Shown: in pieces, positions 41,616-49,680 of the stretch
How positions within the stretch are numbered: the first letter of the stretch is position 1
Layout of the letters: every line of letters begins with the position of its first letter
IMG/VR virus record: IMGVR_UViG_3300033149_001571
Span: 1-64,000 of that record
Source: a virus
Reading direction: 5' to 3' (one strand)
Length of the DNA: 64,000 nucleotides
Program-made: the position numbers and the translations under genes
Notes under the pieces: model-generated
The model's input: the letters and a program-made list of their open reading frames with translations, nothing else
What the model was told of the DNA's origin: nothing
Databases searched by the model: none

Positions 41616-41953
41616 GCGGCTTCGTGTCCGCCGTCGTACACCGCCACGATTCGAGCCGGGTAATCGTACGAGCCCGCGAGCGGGAGCACCTCGAAGGCTT
41701 CCTAGACCGCGAGCCCGGTACCCATGAGACCCGCCATATAAAAGAGACCCCGGGAGCGGACTACCGATACCGGGCCATTATGCCCCGCGTCCAGTTCGCG
41801 CGGACGCTCTCCACGATCGCGCTCTCCATGGAAGCGACGAACTTTAAGGACTCCGTAGCGGAGGCCGGAGCCCCGCGCCGGTGGCTATCGGTGCTCTCGA
41901 AGGTGTGGACAGTCCTCTGGAACTTCCAAGAGACGAACCACGCTAGGCCCTAG
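41597..41953 (+). CDS. Plus-strand protein of inverted island, second gene
   Basis: 118 residues. The arrangement MWIFFLGGFVSAVVHR, VIVRARER, a YRYRAIMPR strand and NFKDSVAEAG ... YxxVWxVLW-like ending (LSKVWTVLWNFQ) matches a widespread family of small phage proteins that begin MWIF-x-GFxSAV. Their function is unknown to me. ATG follows AAAGAGAGAAAGAC. Its 3' end overlaps the convergent minus-strand gene at 41943 by 11 bases. With its neighbour it looks like an independently expressed cassette inserted in the late operon. Confidence 0.8.
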   Translation: MWIFFLGGFVSAVVHRHDSSRVIVRAREREHLEGFLDREPGTHETRHIKETPGADYRYRAIMPRVQFARTLSTIALSMEATNFKDSVAEAGAPRRWLSVLSKVWTVLWNFQETNHARP

Positions 41954-42314
41954 AAGCCTCGAAGCTCTCGGGGGTACCTAGACCCCGCTCTAGCACCGCG
42001 AAGACCTTAGCGGGCTCGATACGCTCGCCGGACGTCACCTCTACCGAGTACCGGCCGGGGAGTCTCCCGGCCTTCGTGTAGGTGTGGATTGCGACCGTCC
42101 CCCCGGGGAAGACCAGACACCCGGAGACCCCTTCGCCGCTCCCGTCCGCGAGTCGAGTCACGCTAGGCCGGTGGGCGCTCTGAGAGCCCCCGAGAGCCTC
42201 CGCGAGCCCTTGGAGTATCTCGCACACGGTATCGGAGTCCGCGAGCTTAGGAGCGCTCTCCGAGCCTACGAGCGCCTCTACGGTGAAGCCGTATAGCGTT
42301 TCTCGGTCGGTCAC
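41943..42314 (-). CDS. S-adenosylmethionine decarboxylase-like protein, probably inactive
   Basis: 123 residues, close to the size of bacterial SpeH-type AdoMet decarboxylase. The layout LYGFTVEALV ... SDTVCEILQGLAEALGG ... GVSGCLVFPGGTVAIHTYTKAGRLPGRYSVEVTSG ... KVFAVLERGL follows that fold, including the conserved IHT-type strand. The self-processing ESH motif, whose Ser becomes the pyruvoyl group, appears as PGGT, so catalysis is unlikely. In the late operon it may be a structural or regulatory derivative. GTG start overlaps the Lys-rich gene upstream by 4 bases. Confidence 0.55.
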   Translation of the reverse strand: MTDRETLYGFTVEALVGSESAPKLADSDTVCEILQGLAEALGGSQSAHRPSVTRLADGSGEGVSGCLVFPGGTVAIHTYTKAGRLPGRYSVEVTSGERIEPAKVFAVLERGLGTPESFEASRA

Positions 42315-42694
42315 TTCTTCCCCCGGCGTCCCTTCGGGTTCCCGCGGACGTAGCTCTGTGATGCCGGCGGGTTCTTCTTATCGCCACCCGGCCCGGACCA
42401 GAAGACCTTATCCGCCCAATACGCCGCGGACGTCTTCCCCTTCGCGATGTTCTTCGCGTGGCGGGCCTTGAACGCCGCGCGGGCTTCCGGGCTGTAGTTG
42501 TGCCCCATCTTCTGATCCCCGAAGCGGATCGTCTTTACCGCGTCCCCGTCCTTCACGACCACCACCGCCTTCTTCGTCGGGTGGCTCGGGGTCTTCTTCG
42601 GCTTATTCAACCCAGACACGCCGGCGCGCTTAACGGCCGCCGCTACCTTCGAGGCGGTCCCCGTCTTCGCGCTCTTCTTCTTCGACGCGGCCAC
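42311..42694 (-). CDS. Basic Lys-rich phage protein
   Basis: 127 residues, very basic. The block KTIRFGDQKMGHNYSPEARAAFKARHAKNIAKGKTSAAYWADKVFW is a motif I recognise from small proteins in marine phage genomes, where it often closes proteins of unknown function. The N-terminus is Lys/Ala/Ser-rich and the end is RGNPKGRRGKK. It probably binds DNA or RNA. GTG start, directly after the tail tube gene. Confidence 0.7.
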   Translation of the reverse strand: MAASKKKSAKTGTASKVAAAVKRAGVSGLNKPKKTPSHPTKKAVVVVKDGDAVKTIRFGDQKMGHNYSPEARAAFKARHAKNIAKGKTSAAYWADKVFWSGPGGDKKNPPASQSYVRGNPKGRRGKK

Positions 42695-42697
42695 GGG

Positions 42698-43135
42698 CTA
42701 GTTAATGATCTTGTAATCGCTCGCCTTGCCGGAGAGCGTAAAGCCTACGAACTCATCCCGGCCGCCGATATCGAAGGGGATACCCTCGAAGAACACATCC
42801 GTAATCACTATGCTCGGGAACTCGCCATTGGGGAAGGCGAAAGATCCGATAATATCGATCTGGCTGATACCTCCGGCCCGGTTCTGAGCCCGCCCGGCGA
42901 TAGCGTCCGCAAGCTCTAGATAGCTCTGGCTGTTCGTGTGCCCTTGCACGTTCACGCGGATTAGCTTGAACACCGAATCCACCCGGTCCGACGTCTCCCC
43001 GAGATAGCCCTCTTCCATTAGGTCTAACTCGAACTCGATCTCTGCGCTCTGTACGGTGTCGATCTGAGTCTGTAGAGCACCGTCCACCGTGATCGCGATG
43101 CTAACCTCTTGGCCTTTGATTCTCTGCGCTGGCAT
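42698..43135 (-). CDS. Tail tube protein
   Basis: 145 residues directly after the sheath gene, the fixed position of the tube in contractile-tail phages. The sequence KGQEVSIAITVDGALQTQIDTVQSAEIEFELDLMEEGYLGETSDRVDSVFKLIRVNVQGH has the start of the tube fold, and the C-terminus (VGFTLSGKASDYKI) a closing strand. It polymerises into the inner conduit for DNA. High expression is expected. Confidence 0.88.
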   Translation of the reverse strand: MPAQRIKGQEVSIAITVDGALQTQIDTVQSAEIEFELDLMEEGYLGETSDRVDSVFKLIRVNVQGHTNSQSYLELADAIAGRAQNRAGGISQIDIIGSFAFPNGEFPSIVITDVFFEGIPFDIGGRDEFVGFTLSGKASDYKIIN

Positions 43136-43155
43136 TGTCTTACGTCCCTTCTAGT

Positions 43156-45690
43156 CTAGCCCGTGATCTCTTCGACGTTCACCGTAGTCCCGACCGTCGT
43201 ACGGTAGACGATGAAATCCATCGATGCGTATTGACGGACCGCGACCGCGATAACTTGGAACCCTTGCGCGCGAAGCTCTGGGCTCGTCTCGTCCCTAACT
43301 CCGAAATTCTCAAGTCGAGAAGTCTCGGGGCTGTTTGGTGATCGGAGAACCTCTAGGAAGGCGTTAATCGTGGAGAGAAGCGCCCGGCGTCTCGCGGGGG
43401 TGTTTAGCTTCTTCACGTAGCCCGCCGCGATATCGGAGAGCGAATCGATGATGAAATCTCCGAAGAATCGTCGCTTCGCGTCCGTGAGGCTCGGCTGTAC
43501 CTCGGGGTCTACCGCGGTGACGTCACTCTGGAACACGAGCCCCGCGGCGCGATCGTTACGGGGAGCGATGATCCCCTCCGCCTTGAAAGAGATATAATCC
43601 TCGATAGTGAGGCCCACCCCTCCCTGCTCTTTATTGTAGGCGTCTTCGAGACCCACCGCGTTAAGGGGGCCGTAGTTCGTGTCGCTCAACTGCTGCCCCG
43701 CGTTCTCTTCGGGCGGGAGGATGGAGCGGACCGAAGCGTAGAAGCCGTCCGATCGTACGTTAATCACGCCGTCATCCGTGAAGCCTAGACCGCGGTCCGA
43801 GCCGAAGGCCGCGATCTCCGGGACGAAGGTAGTAAGCCCGGGGAAGGCGTAGAAGACTCGCTGGTCCCGTCCGGTGTTCCCCACGCCTACACCGCTCGAA
43901 GCCTTCGCGTCCGCGCGGCTCGTGGCGAGCGGCGGCGAGACGATAGCCTTCCGGGCACGGTGACCGGACGCGGTGGCGTCCAGTGCGTTAGATTTCAGAG
44001 CGAGCATAATCCTCTCGCTCGTACGCGCGGAGTAGATCTCGTTAATGTCGTACGAGACCCCGGAGACGTCGATCGTAGCCGCGAGCGCGTCTAGATAACG
44101 GACGTCCATCTGTGACGAAGAGAGCCGGGAGACGTCCGCCGCGTTCGTAACGCTCCACCCGTCCGCGAGGCTATCGAGAACGCTCGTAAGGGTGCCGGCC
44201 GCCGCCGTGGGGGTAGTGTCATCGTCCACCGCCGGGCGGACCTTGATCGTGTACGGGCCGCCGTTGTCGGCTGCTACCGCGGTCGTGGTGAGGGTGATCC
44301 AATCCGTGAGGTTCGCGGAGTCGCGGACCCGGGTACCGGCGGGGATGCTCGAAGCGCTCCCGCTCGCCGCGCTAACCGTGGTCCCCGCGGTGAAGCCTAG
44401 ACCGGTCGCCGTGCTCCCGGCGTCTACGAGAATCGTCCCGGTCGCCGGAGTCGTGGTAGCGCAGAGACGAAGATTCCCGCTCGGGTCCGTGTCCGCGGAG
44501 ACTCCCGCGAGCGCCCCGAGAATCGAAGCCGCCTCCGCCTGCGTGACTAGATCGATGTTCGCCACGTTGCCGGACCCGGCCGCGAGGGTGAGCACCGCCG
44601 GGGTGGTCGTGGTGACCGTAACGTCTCCGGGGGTGGGCTCCGCCTGCACTGCGCTAGTGAAAAGCACGTTAGCGTCGCCGGTCGCCGTAAGGTCCGCCGC
44701 TCCGGAAGCCGCGAACGTCACACCCGGGACCCCGAGAGCTTGCACCGCGGAGAGAAGCGCGTCCCGTAGCTGAGTCACGGTCTCCGCTCCGGTCGCGACG
44801 TAGCTACCGTCGAAGTCCGTAGACGCCCCGAGCACGGTAACCGTAGTCCGAAGCGTGTACGTCCCCGCGGTTACGCTCGTCACCGTGTAAGTGTCTAGCT
44901 GTGGAACCGCCGCGGTAGGAAGCCCAAGCGTAGCGCGAGCCGTTCCGCCCACTACTTCGATGGTACCGGAGTAGCCACGGATTACGGAGTCGAGCGCGAG
45001 CTGACCGCCGGAGTCTCGCGCGATGCTCGAAGCGGTGGCCGCGTTGATTCGGTCGATAACTTGCGCGAGCGATTGATCCGCCGCGGTGAACGTCACTACC
45101 TGAGTCGGGCCGCCGTCGATCGAAAGCTCTAAAGTCTCGCCGCCGGTGAACGTGGTGGGGAAGGTCCCGCCTGTACCGGTGATCGTTCCGACCGCCGCGT
45201 TAAACGTGGCGGTGACCGCCGCGGCTCCGTCTACGCTCACGCTGAGAGTCTGAGCGGGCTCTAGATCGAAGGGAGCCGCTCCACCGGTGAGACACGCGAG
45301 GCGATTAAAGGTCACCTCTCCGCCGCTGTTATCAACGCGGGAAACGATTAGCCCGGCGAATCGCTTATTCCGTAGCGCGATAAATCCGTTCCCGTTCCAC
45401 ACGTTAGCGTCGTCGCTACCCGCGCTTCGCACTGCTACCGGGTAACTATTCGCGGCCCCGTTCACGGTAAAGCCGAAGCCTCCGAACTTGTCCTCTAGGT
45501 CTGTACCGCCGAAGACCGCCGTGGGGGATTCAAGCTCCCCGTCCTCGAACTCTCCCACGATCGCCACGGTGCCGGTGCCGGCCCCTAGCGGGGTAGCGGG
45601 GGGAGCTAGATCGATCGTATTAACGCTCTCGATATTTCCGAGAATGTTAAAGCCGGGGAATTGGGTAAAGACTCGCTTAAAACCTGCCAT
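43156..45690 (-). CDS. Tail sheath protein
   Basis: 844 residues, longer than T4 gp18. The N-terminus (PGFNILGNIESVNTIDLAPP ... TVAIVGEFEDGELESPTAVFGG) and C-terminal core (AEGIIAPRNDRAAGLVFQSDVTAVDPEVQPSL, RRFFGDFIIDSLSDIAAGYVKK, INAFLEVLR ... VIAVAVRQYASMDFIVYRTTVG) are diagnostic of sheath proteins. The middle (~150-520) holds several Thr/Ala-rich Ig-like beta units that probably decorate the outer surface. This gene is the main evidence that the phage is a myovirus. A strong hairpin (45725-45753) lies in its 5' leader. Confidence 0.93.
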   Translation of the reverse strand: MAGFKRVFTQFPGFNILGNIESVNTIDLAPPATPLGAGTGTVAIVGEFEDGELESPTAVFGGTDLEDKFGGFGFTVNGAANSYPVAVRSAGSDDANVWNGNGFIALRNKRFAGLIVSRVDNSGGEVTFNRLACLTGGAAPFDLEPAQTLSVSVDGAAAVTATFNAAVGTITGTGGTFPTTFTGGETLELSIDGGPTQVVTFTAADQSLAQVIDRINAATASSIARDSGGQLALDSVIRGYSGTIEVVGGTARATLGLPTAAVPQLDTYTVTSVTAGTYTLRTTVTVLGASTDFDGSYVATGAETVTQLRDALLSAVQALGVPGVTFAASGAADLTATGDANVLFTSAVQAEPTPGDVTVTTTTPAVLTLAAGSGNVANIDLVTQAEAASILGALAGVSADTDPSGNLRLCATTTPATGTILVDAGSTATGLGFTAGTTVSAASGSASSIPAGTRVRDSANLTDWITLTTTAVAADNGGPYTIKVRPAVDDDTTPTAAAGTLTSVLDSLADGWSVTNAADVSRLSSSQMDVRYLDALAATIDVSGVSYDINEIYSARTSERIMLALKSNALDATASGHRARKAIVSPPLATSRADAKASSGVGVGNTGRDQRVFYAFPGLTTFVPEIAAFGSDRGLGFTDDGVINVRSDGFYASVRSILPPEENAGQQLSDTNYGPLNAVGLEDAYNKEQGGVGLTIEDYISFKAEGIIAPRNDRAAGLVFQSDVTAVDPEVQPSLTDAKRRFFGDFIIDSLSDIAAGYVKKLNTPARRRALLSTINAFLEVLRSPNSPETSRLENFGVRDETSPELRAQGFQVIAVAVRQYASMDFIVYRTTVGTTVNVEEITG

Positions 45691-45724
45691 GGTAGGGGTA
45701 TCTCTTTCCGAAGGTTAGAGGGGG

Positions 45725-45753
45725 GCGCGCTTGTCTAGGCTAGACACGCGCGC
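45725..45753. repeat. 29-bp near-perfect inverted repeat upstream of the sheath gene
   Basis: GCGCGC-T-TGTCTAG-G-CTAGACA-C-GCGCGC: 14-base arms with one mismatch around a single central base. In the minus-strand transcript it folds into a very stable hairpin about 35 bases before the sheath start, with no T-run after it. It could be an RNase processing/stabilising stem for the abundant sheath and tube mRNA, or a protein-binding operator. Confidence 0.85.
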
Positions 45754-45762
45754 GGAGAATCG

Positions 45763-46506
45763 TCAAGACGTAGAGACGTCGAAGCGGGGGGGACGGATGC
45801 ACGTAGGAGAAGCCACGAGGGAGACCACCTCGATATCGGCAGAGAATCGCGCGATGAGGGGCCACATATTCGATCGAGCATTGTCGGGGGTATCCTCGTA
45901 GGTGATACCCATCAAATCGAAGCGCGCCACCCGATCGAAGTACCACGGGACCACCACGCGCCGGCCGCTCCGCTCGTCTCCGGGCTCGTGGAACGCCTCG
46001 ATTAAGCCCTTCCGTACCGCGCTACGTTCGTCCTTATCCGCGACCCAGAACGCGACCACCATGCGGGCGGACACCTCGTAGATCTTACGGAGCGCCGTCC
46101 CGGGGGCGTACACGTCTAACGTGTCTTCGATTAATTGCTGTCCCGAGAGCGCCCCCGATAGCTGTAGGTCTTGCTCGGTAGGTGCGTAGATCGTTGCGCT
46201 CGGGATTGGTACGGAGTCGTCTTCGCTCTCCGGCCAATCGAGAAAGATTCTAGTGAATCGAAGGGTATTCGATTCAATTTTACCGCTAGTCACGAGCGCG
46301 CGGCGGTCGATAGTCGTGAACGTGAGACCGTCCAAGATCAACCACATCCCAAGCTGTAGCGCCGTGAAATCGTCTACGTAGGTCCGTTGTAGTAACGGCA
46401 CCTCCGCGGGGTAGATCGTTTGTACCCCGGCACCTAGCTCCGAGCGCGGGACTAGGGTCCCATCCGGGTTCACGTACACGTCCGGCCATACTTCGGAACG
46501 GCTCAC
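45763..46506 (-). CDS. Neck/tail terminator-like protein
   Basis: 247 residues. Located between the neck protein gene and the sheath, where the tail terminator or tail completion protein normally lies. The sequence alternates strands and helices (DDFTALQLGMWLILDGLTFTTID, RKIYEVSARMVVAFWVADKDERSAVRKGLIEAF, WYFDRVARFDLMGITYED), compatible with that fold. There is no motif of its own. GTG start in a GTGA overlap with the preceding gene. Confidence 0.65.
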   Translation of the reverse strand: MSRSEVWPDVYVNPDGTLVPRSELGAGVQTIYPAEVPLLQRTYVDDFTALQLGMWLILDGLTFTTIDRRALVTSGKIESNTLRFTRIFLDWPESEDDSVPIPSATIYAPTEQDLQLSGALSGQQLIEDTLDVYAPGTALRKIYEVSARMVVAFWVADKDERSAVRKGLIEAFHEPGDERSGRRVVVPWYFDRVARFDLMGITYEDTPDNARSNMWPLIARFSADIEVVSLVASPTCIRPPRFDVSTS

Positions 46507-47156
46507 GGCTTCCCACCTTTCGCGCTCACTGCTCGGAGCGATTTCTTAATCTCCCGCTTCGCTCTCTTCTGGATCTTCGGCATGGTACGGAGAAGAACAT
46601 AGCGCCCCGGCGTACCCTTCTTCGCGATCTTGAGAGCTACGAGCCGGGCGAAGCGGCGCTGGGCTTCGTCCTTCTTCTTCCCGCGGGGTGCCTTCGGCTG
46701 CTTAATCCCTTTCCCCTGCCGCTTGCTCGCCACCTTAGACTGTGCCGGGGTCTTCTTCTTCCCGCTCTTCTTCCCCGGCTTCTTCTTCTTAATCTGACCG
46801 GATGCGTCGAAGCTAAATCGCTTAAGCCGGACCCACGGGAGAATCCCCTCCGTCTCCGAAGAGAAGGGGGGCATCTTGCCGGGGCGGCGTCCCACCTCCA
46901 CGAAGTACGAAGCCAGCGCGCTGTTACCTAAGATCGCTCCGCCGCGGGTCTTCTTCACTACCCACGAATTCCGATAGGTGTAGGAAGCCTCCGGCTTCGG
47001 GTTCGTGATGGACATTGTACGCACCACCGCCGTGTGCCCGAATCGAGCCGTACGCACGAAGGCCCCGCGGACGCCCTTATCTAGCGCCTTCGATAGCTTA
47101 TCCATCGCGAGCGGTAGCTGGCTCGGCCTGGAAACGATCACGCGACGGAAGCCCAT
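46503..47156 (-). CDS. HK97 gp10-like neck protein with Lys-rich insertion
   Basis: 217 residues. The first ~110 (RTARFGHTAVVRTM ... YTYRNSWVVKKTRGGAILGNSALASYFVEVGRRPGKMPPF) look like gp10/gpS-type virion morphogenesis proteins. The last ~45 (FARLVALKIAKKGTPGRYVLLRTMPKIQKRAKREIKKSL) continue that fold. Between them lies a very basic insertion (KKKKPGKKSGKKKTPAQSKVASKRQGKGIKQPK), unusual for the family. It would cap or join the head-tail interface. Confidence 0.75.
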   Translation of the reverse strand: MGFRRVIVSRPSQLPLAMDKLSKALDKGVRGAFVRTARFGHTAVVRTMSITNPKPEASYTYRNSWVVKKTRGGAILGNSALASYFVEVGRRPGKMPPFSSETEGILPWVRLKRFSFDASGQIKKKKPGKKSGKKKTPAQSKVASKRQGKGIKQPKAPRGKKKDEAQRRFARLVALKIAKKGTPGRYVLLRTMPKIQKRAKREIKKSLRAVSAKGGKP

Positions 47157-47159
47157 AGG

Positions 47160-47972
47160 TTAAGTCCGTAGGGAAGAGATCCGGGGACGGACCGCGTTCG
47201 TATCCCGCTCCGTCTGGTAAGAGCCATCGCGGTCCGGGACTCCGATAGGCGGCGGCTCCGTCCGCGCGCCTTCCTGATCCGTTAGCGTAATCACGTACTG
47301 GAAATTCTCCGCGTCGTAGTAGGGGAGACTCGCGGGGGTGAAGCGCCCGGGGACCGAATTAGGATCGGAGGGGCACCGCTCGCGCCGCTCCACCTCGTAG
47401 AAGAATTCGACGTCTGGATCTCGCGTCCGGTCGTCGATGTACCCGAACAATTCGCGCCCGCTCACCTGAGCCGGAGAAATCTCCGTTAAGACGATATCTC
47501 CGCTTGCTCGCATCCCGGAGAACGAAGACTCCCAATCGATCGCGGCGGTGCTCGATACGAGCACGGGAAACAACTCCACCCGGCGAAGCTCTTCCGCCCG
47601 TTGCTTCCGGTCCCGCTTGCGCCACACGAGCCACACGCGATAGCCCCGGAGCCCTAGATCGTGGACGATACCCCGCGCCCCATCTACCGCCGTCTGTAGG
47701 CACACCCCGAGAGAGCCCACGAGATCCCCGTCTGTGTTCGGTACGTTCTCGGGACCCGGGCCGCATATCCCGGGGGCGGGTACGGGCTGCCCCGTCTGCG
47801 GGTCTATGACGGTCGTACAGTCGCCGCCTGCACAATCGGAGGGTACCCGCGCGGAGCATCCCTCGAAGCGGTTAGGGGCCGGCGCGCACGGATCGCGCCT
47901 AGGCTTCGAGCACGAACACGAGCCCGAACACGAGCCCGAACACGAGCCCGAACACGATCCGCACCCGCTCAA
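47160..47972 (-). CDS. Neck-region protein with Cys-Gly-Ser repeat N-terminus
   Basis: 270 residues. The first ~20 residues are a tandem GSCS repeat (seven Cys), with further paired Cys to residue ~50 and ~70. The rest has a strand-rich structural domain (LRGYRVWLVWRKRDRKQRAEELRRVELFPVLVSSTAAIDWESSFSGMRASGDIVLTEI ... NFQYVITLTDQ) likely to be a head-tail connector component. The start is TTG, sharing bases with the stop of the tiny upstream gene (TTGA). The Cys array could bind metal or crosslink. Confidence 0.7.
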   Translation of the reverse strand: MSGCGSCSGSCSGSCSGSCSCSKPRRDPCAPAPNRFEGCSARVPSDCAGGDCTTVIDPQTGQPVPAPGICGPGPENVPNTDGDLVGSLGVCLQTAVDGARGIVHDLGLRGYRVWLVWRKRDRKQRAEELRRVELFPVLVSSTAAIDWESSFSGMRASGDIVLTEISPAQVSGRELFGYIDDRTRDPDVEFFYEVERRERCPSDPNSVPGRFTPASLPYYDAENFQYVITLTDQEGARTEPPPIGVPDRDGSYQTERDTNAVRPRISSLRT

Positions 47973-48064
47973 TTCTTACCGCCTCCCCGCGCCTTAATCT
48001 TCTCCCGTAGCGCGGGCTTCGTGTACTTCGCGGAAGAAGAGCCGCTCTTCTTCGCGTTCGCCAC
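47969..48064 (-). CDS. 31-residue basic protein
   Basis: A tiny gene missed by length filters. It encodes about 31 residues containing SAKYTKPALREKIKARGGGKN. The TKPxLREKIK segment resembles the start of a longer family of small phage head-region proteins (those continue with a GGRPGQW-type segment, absent here). Start GTG shares a base with the preceding stop (TAGTG), and its TGA overlaps the TTG of the next gene, so it fits the coupled-operon pattern exactly. Confidence 0.6.
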   Translation of the reverse strand: MANAKKSGSSSAKYTKPALREKIKARGGGKN

Positions 48065-48561
48065 TATGCACCCCCGAGAGGTGCCGCGAGTAGGCGCACG
48101 GTAACCGCCCCCGCGGGAGCGCTAAGAGCCGTCACACGAAGCGCGAACTGGTTCTGGCTCCCACCGATAGCGGCGATCGTTGCGCCCGTGTTGAACGCGA
48201 GAGCGGCCCCTACGGTGGGGGTCGAAGCGAACGCGGTAGAGATATCCGCCACGTGTACCGCGAGATCATCGTACTCACCGGAATACCGGACCACCTCGAT
48301 TAGCTCCACGGTGATCGTCCCGGCACCCGGAGCCACCGGAGCCCCGCCGGCATCCACCGCCACGGGAAGCACCTTAAGCCCGGAGCCCGGCCGTCCGGGC
48401 CATGGGGGGATCTGGAAAGCCGTCACGGGGTTACCGGCCGCGTCCGGGAGGAAGCGGGCCTGTGTGGCTCTCCAATCCGGATCCGTCGCGAAGCCGGCGA
48501 CAGTGAGAGAGCGCGCTACGATCCACTCGTTATAGCGCGGAGAATCGCCGGAGAGGCTCAC
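48064..48561 (-). CDS. Hypothetical structural protein (head/connector region)
   Basis: 165 residues, beta-rich and Ala/Gly/Pro-rich (FQIPPWPGRPGSGLKVLPVAVDAGG, GTITVELIEVVRYSGEYDDLAVHVADIS). No family recognised. Located between connector proteins and the Cys-rich neck protein. It may be a minor head or fibre component. GTG start overlaps the small Lys-rich gene by GTGA. Confidence 0.65.
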   Translation of the reverse strand: MSLSGDSPRYNEWIVARSLTVAGFATDPDWRATQARFLPDAAGNPVTAFQIPPWPGRPGSGLKVLPVAVDAGGAPVAPGAGTITVELIEVVRYSGEYDDLAVHVADISTAFASTPTVGAALAFNTGATIAAIGGSQNQFALRVTALSAPAGAVTVRLLAAPLGGA

Positions 48562-48731
48562 GATTCACCCTCTCCTTCTTCGCTCTTCTTCTTCTTCGTG
48601 AGCTTCTTCGCGAGCTTCTTCGCGAGCCCGGCGGATTTCTTCGCGGGCTTGCTCTCCGCCTTCTTCGGGGCGGCGCTCTTCTCGGGGCTCTTCCCCTTCG
48701 TGCTTACGGTGCTATTAGTTTCGATCTTCAC
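48558..48731 (-). CDS. 57-residue Lys-rich protein
   Basis: A small gene below usual length cut-offs, filling what would otherwise be a 170-base gap. It encodes MKIETNSTVSTKGKSPEKS followed by repeats such as LAKKLAKKLTKKKKS and ends EEGEGES. GTG start lies 7 bases after the connector gene's stop with CGGAG upstream, and its stop overlaps the next start (GTGA). Histone-like charge suggests nucleic-acid contact in the head. Confidence 0.6.
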   Translation of the reverse strand: MKIETNSTVSTKGKSPEKSAAPKKAESKPAKKSAGLAKKLAKKLTKKKKSEEGEGES

Positions 48732-48738
48732 GATTCAT

Positions 48739-49143
48739 TCACTCCGGGTTAATGACGACGTACGAGCCGCCTAAACGTTGATGCTTCTTTGAGAACGGAT
48801 TTTTGTTCACGCCGAAAATATCTACGAGCGCGTCCGTCCAATACGTATAGGTGTCTTCGAGATCCTCTAACTCTTCCCGGCCCCGTAGAATCACGTTCCC
48901 CGCGGTGGCTGCTTTCAAGCGTGAGCGCGCCTCCGCTATCTGCTTCTCAGTGCAATCGCACTGAGAGAGCACGTAGCGGAAATTAGGCTCTGCCACCGGG
49001 AGGATTTGATCCATCGCCGCTTCGAGAAGAAAGGCCGGGTGACCCGCCGCCGGGAACCCGAGCGCGAGCACGGTAGCGTTCCCGATGTTCGGGAAGCCTA
49101 GGTGGTAGCGGGTCTTCGACCGTTCTTCTTGAGTGAGCGCCAT
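48739..49143 (-). CDS. Head completion/connector-like protein
   Basis: 134 residues. The opening LTQEERSKTRYHLGFPNIGNATVLALG and the helical remainder (IAEARSRLKAATAGNVILRGREELEDLEDTYTYWTDALVDIFGV) follow a family of small phage proteins encoded between capsid and neck genes that I take to be connectors. No enzymatic motif. Function from position and pattern. Confidence 0.65.
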   Translation of the reverse strand: MALTQEERSKTRYHLGFPNIGNATVLALGFPAAGHPAFLLEAAMDQILPVAEPNFRYVLSQCDCTEKQIAEARSRLKAATAGNVILRGREELEDLEDTYTYWTDALVDIFGVNKNPFSKKHQRLGGSYVVINPE

Positions 49144-49152
49144 AGCTTTACC

Positions 49153-49644
49153 TTAGTGCGTCGCCGCCTCTCGTAGACGGGCCTCCGCGGCTTCCGCTTC
49201 GACACGAGCCGCCGCCGCCTGAGCTAGACCGGACTCCGCGATTGCCTTCTTAACTCGCGCCTCCGCTTCTTCTCGTAGCTGAGCGATCACGGACTCCTGA
49301 TCCCGGGGCACTCCCACGAGAAGACCAGCCCGGATCCAATCCATGAGATACGGCGAAAGATCCGCGCGGATAATCTCTCCCTCTCGAAGCGTTCGGACTC
49401 CGTGGCTCCACGTCCGGAGCACCTCGAATCGCGCGTAGGGATCCTCTTCGATCGCCTTCGTAACGGTCTCCGGGGTGAGCTTGATAAGCTCCGGCGGCCG
49501 GGCGATCTCCATAGCCGCGAGTCTCGAATCCTGATCCTCCACCCGAGATCGGAGCGTCTCGCACGTCTCCGAGAGCTTCGAGAGAGTCTCTCTAAGCTCT
49601 TCGATTTCTTCGCGGTTACTTCGCTTCTTCTTTGATTCTTCCAT
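49153..49644 (-). CDS. Coiled-coil head-region protein
   Basis: 163 residues with coiled-coil stretches at both ends (REEIEELRETLSKLSETCETLRSRVEDQDSRL and LREEAEARVKKAIAE ... ARVEAEAAEARLREA). The middle resembles a small head-tail joining domain (EDPYARFEVLRTWSHGVRTLREGEIIRADLSPYLMDWI). Not recognised as a known family. Lies after a strong hairpin that follows the capsid module. Confidence 0.65.
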   Translation of the reverse strand: MEESKKKRSNREEIEELRETLSKLSETCETLRSRVEDQDSRLAAMEIARPPELIKLTPETVTKAIEEDPYARFEVLRTWSHGVRTLREGEIIRADLSPYLMDWIRAGLLVGVPRDQESVIAQLREEAEARVKKAIAESGLAQAAAARVEAEAAEARLREAATH

Positions 49645-49680
49645 GATTTGCCTCCTAGCCCCCTAACAGTATCACGAAGA

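Noticed and set aside
42458-42919. 153-codon plus-strand frame
   Set aside because: Antisense to the Lys-rich protein and tail tube genes; Arg/Leu/His-rich product without ribosome site.
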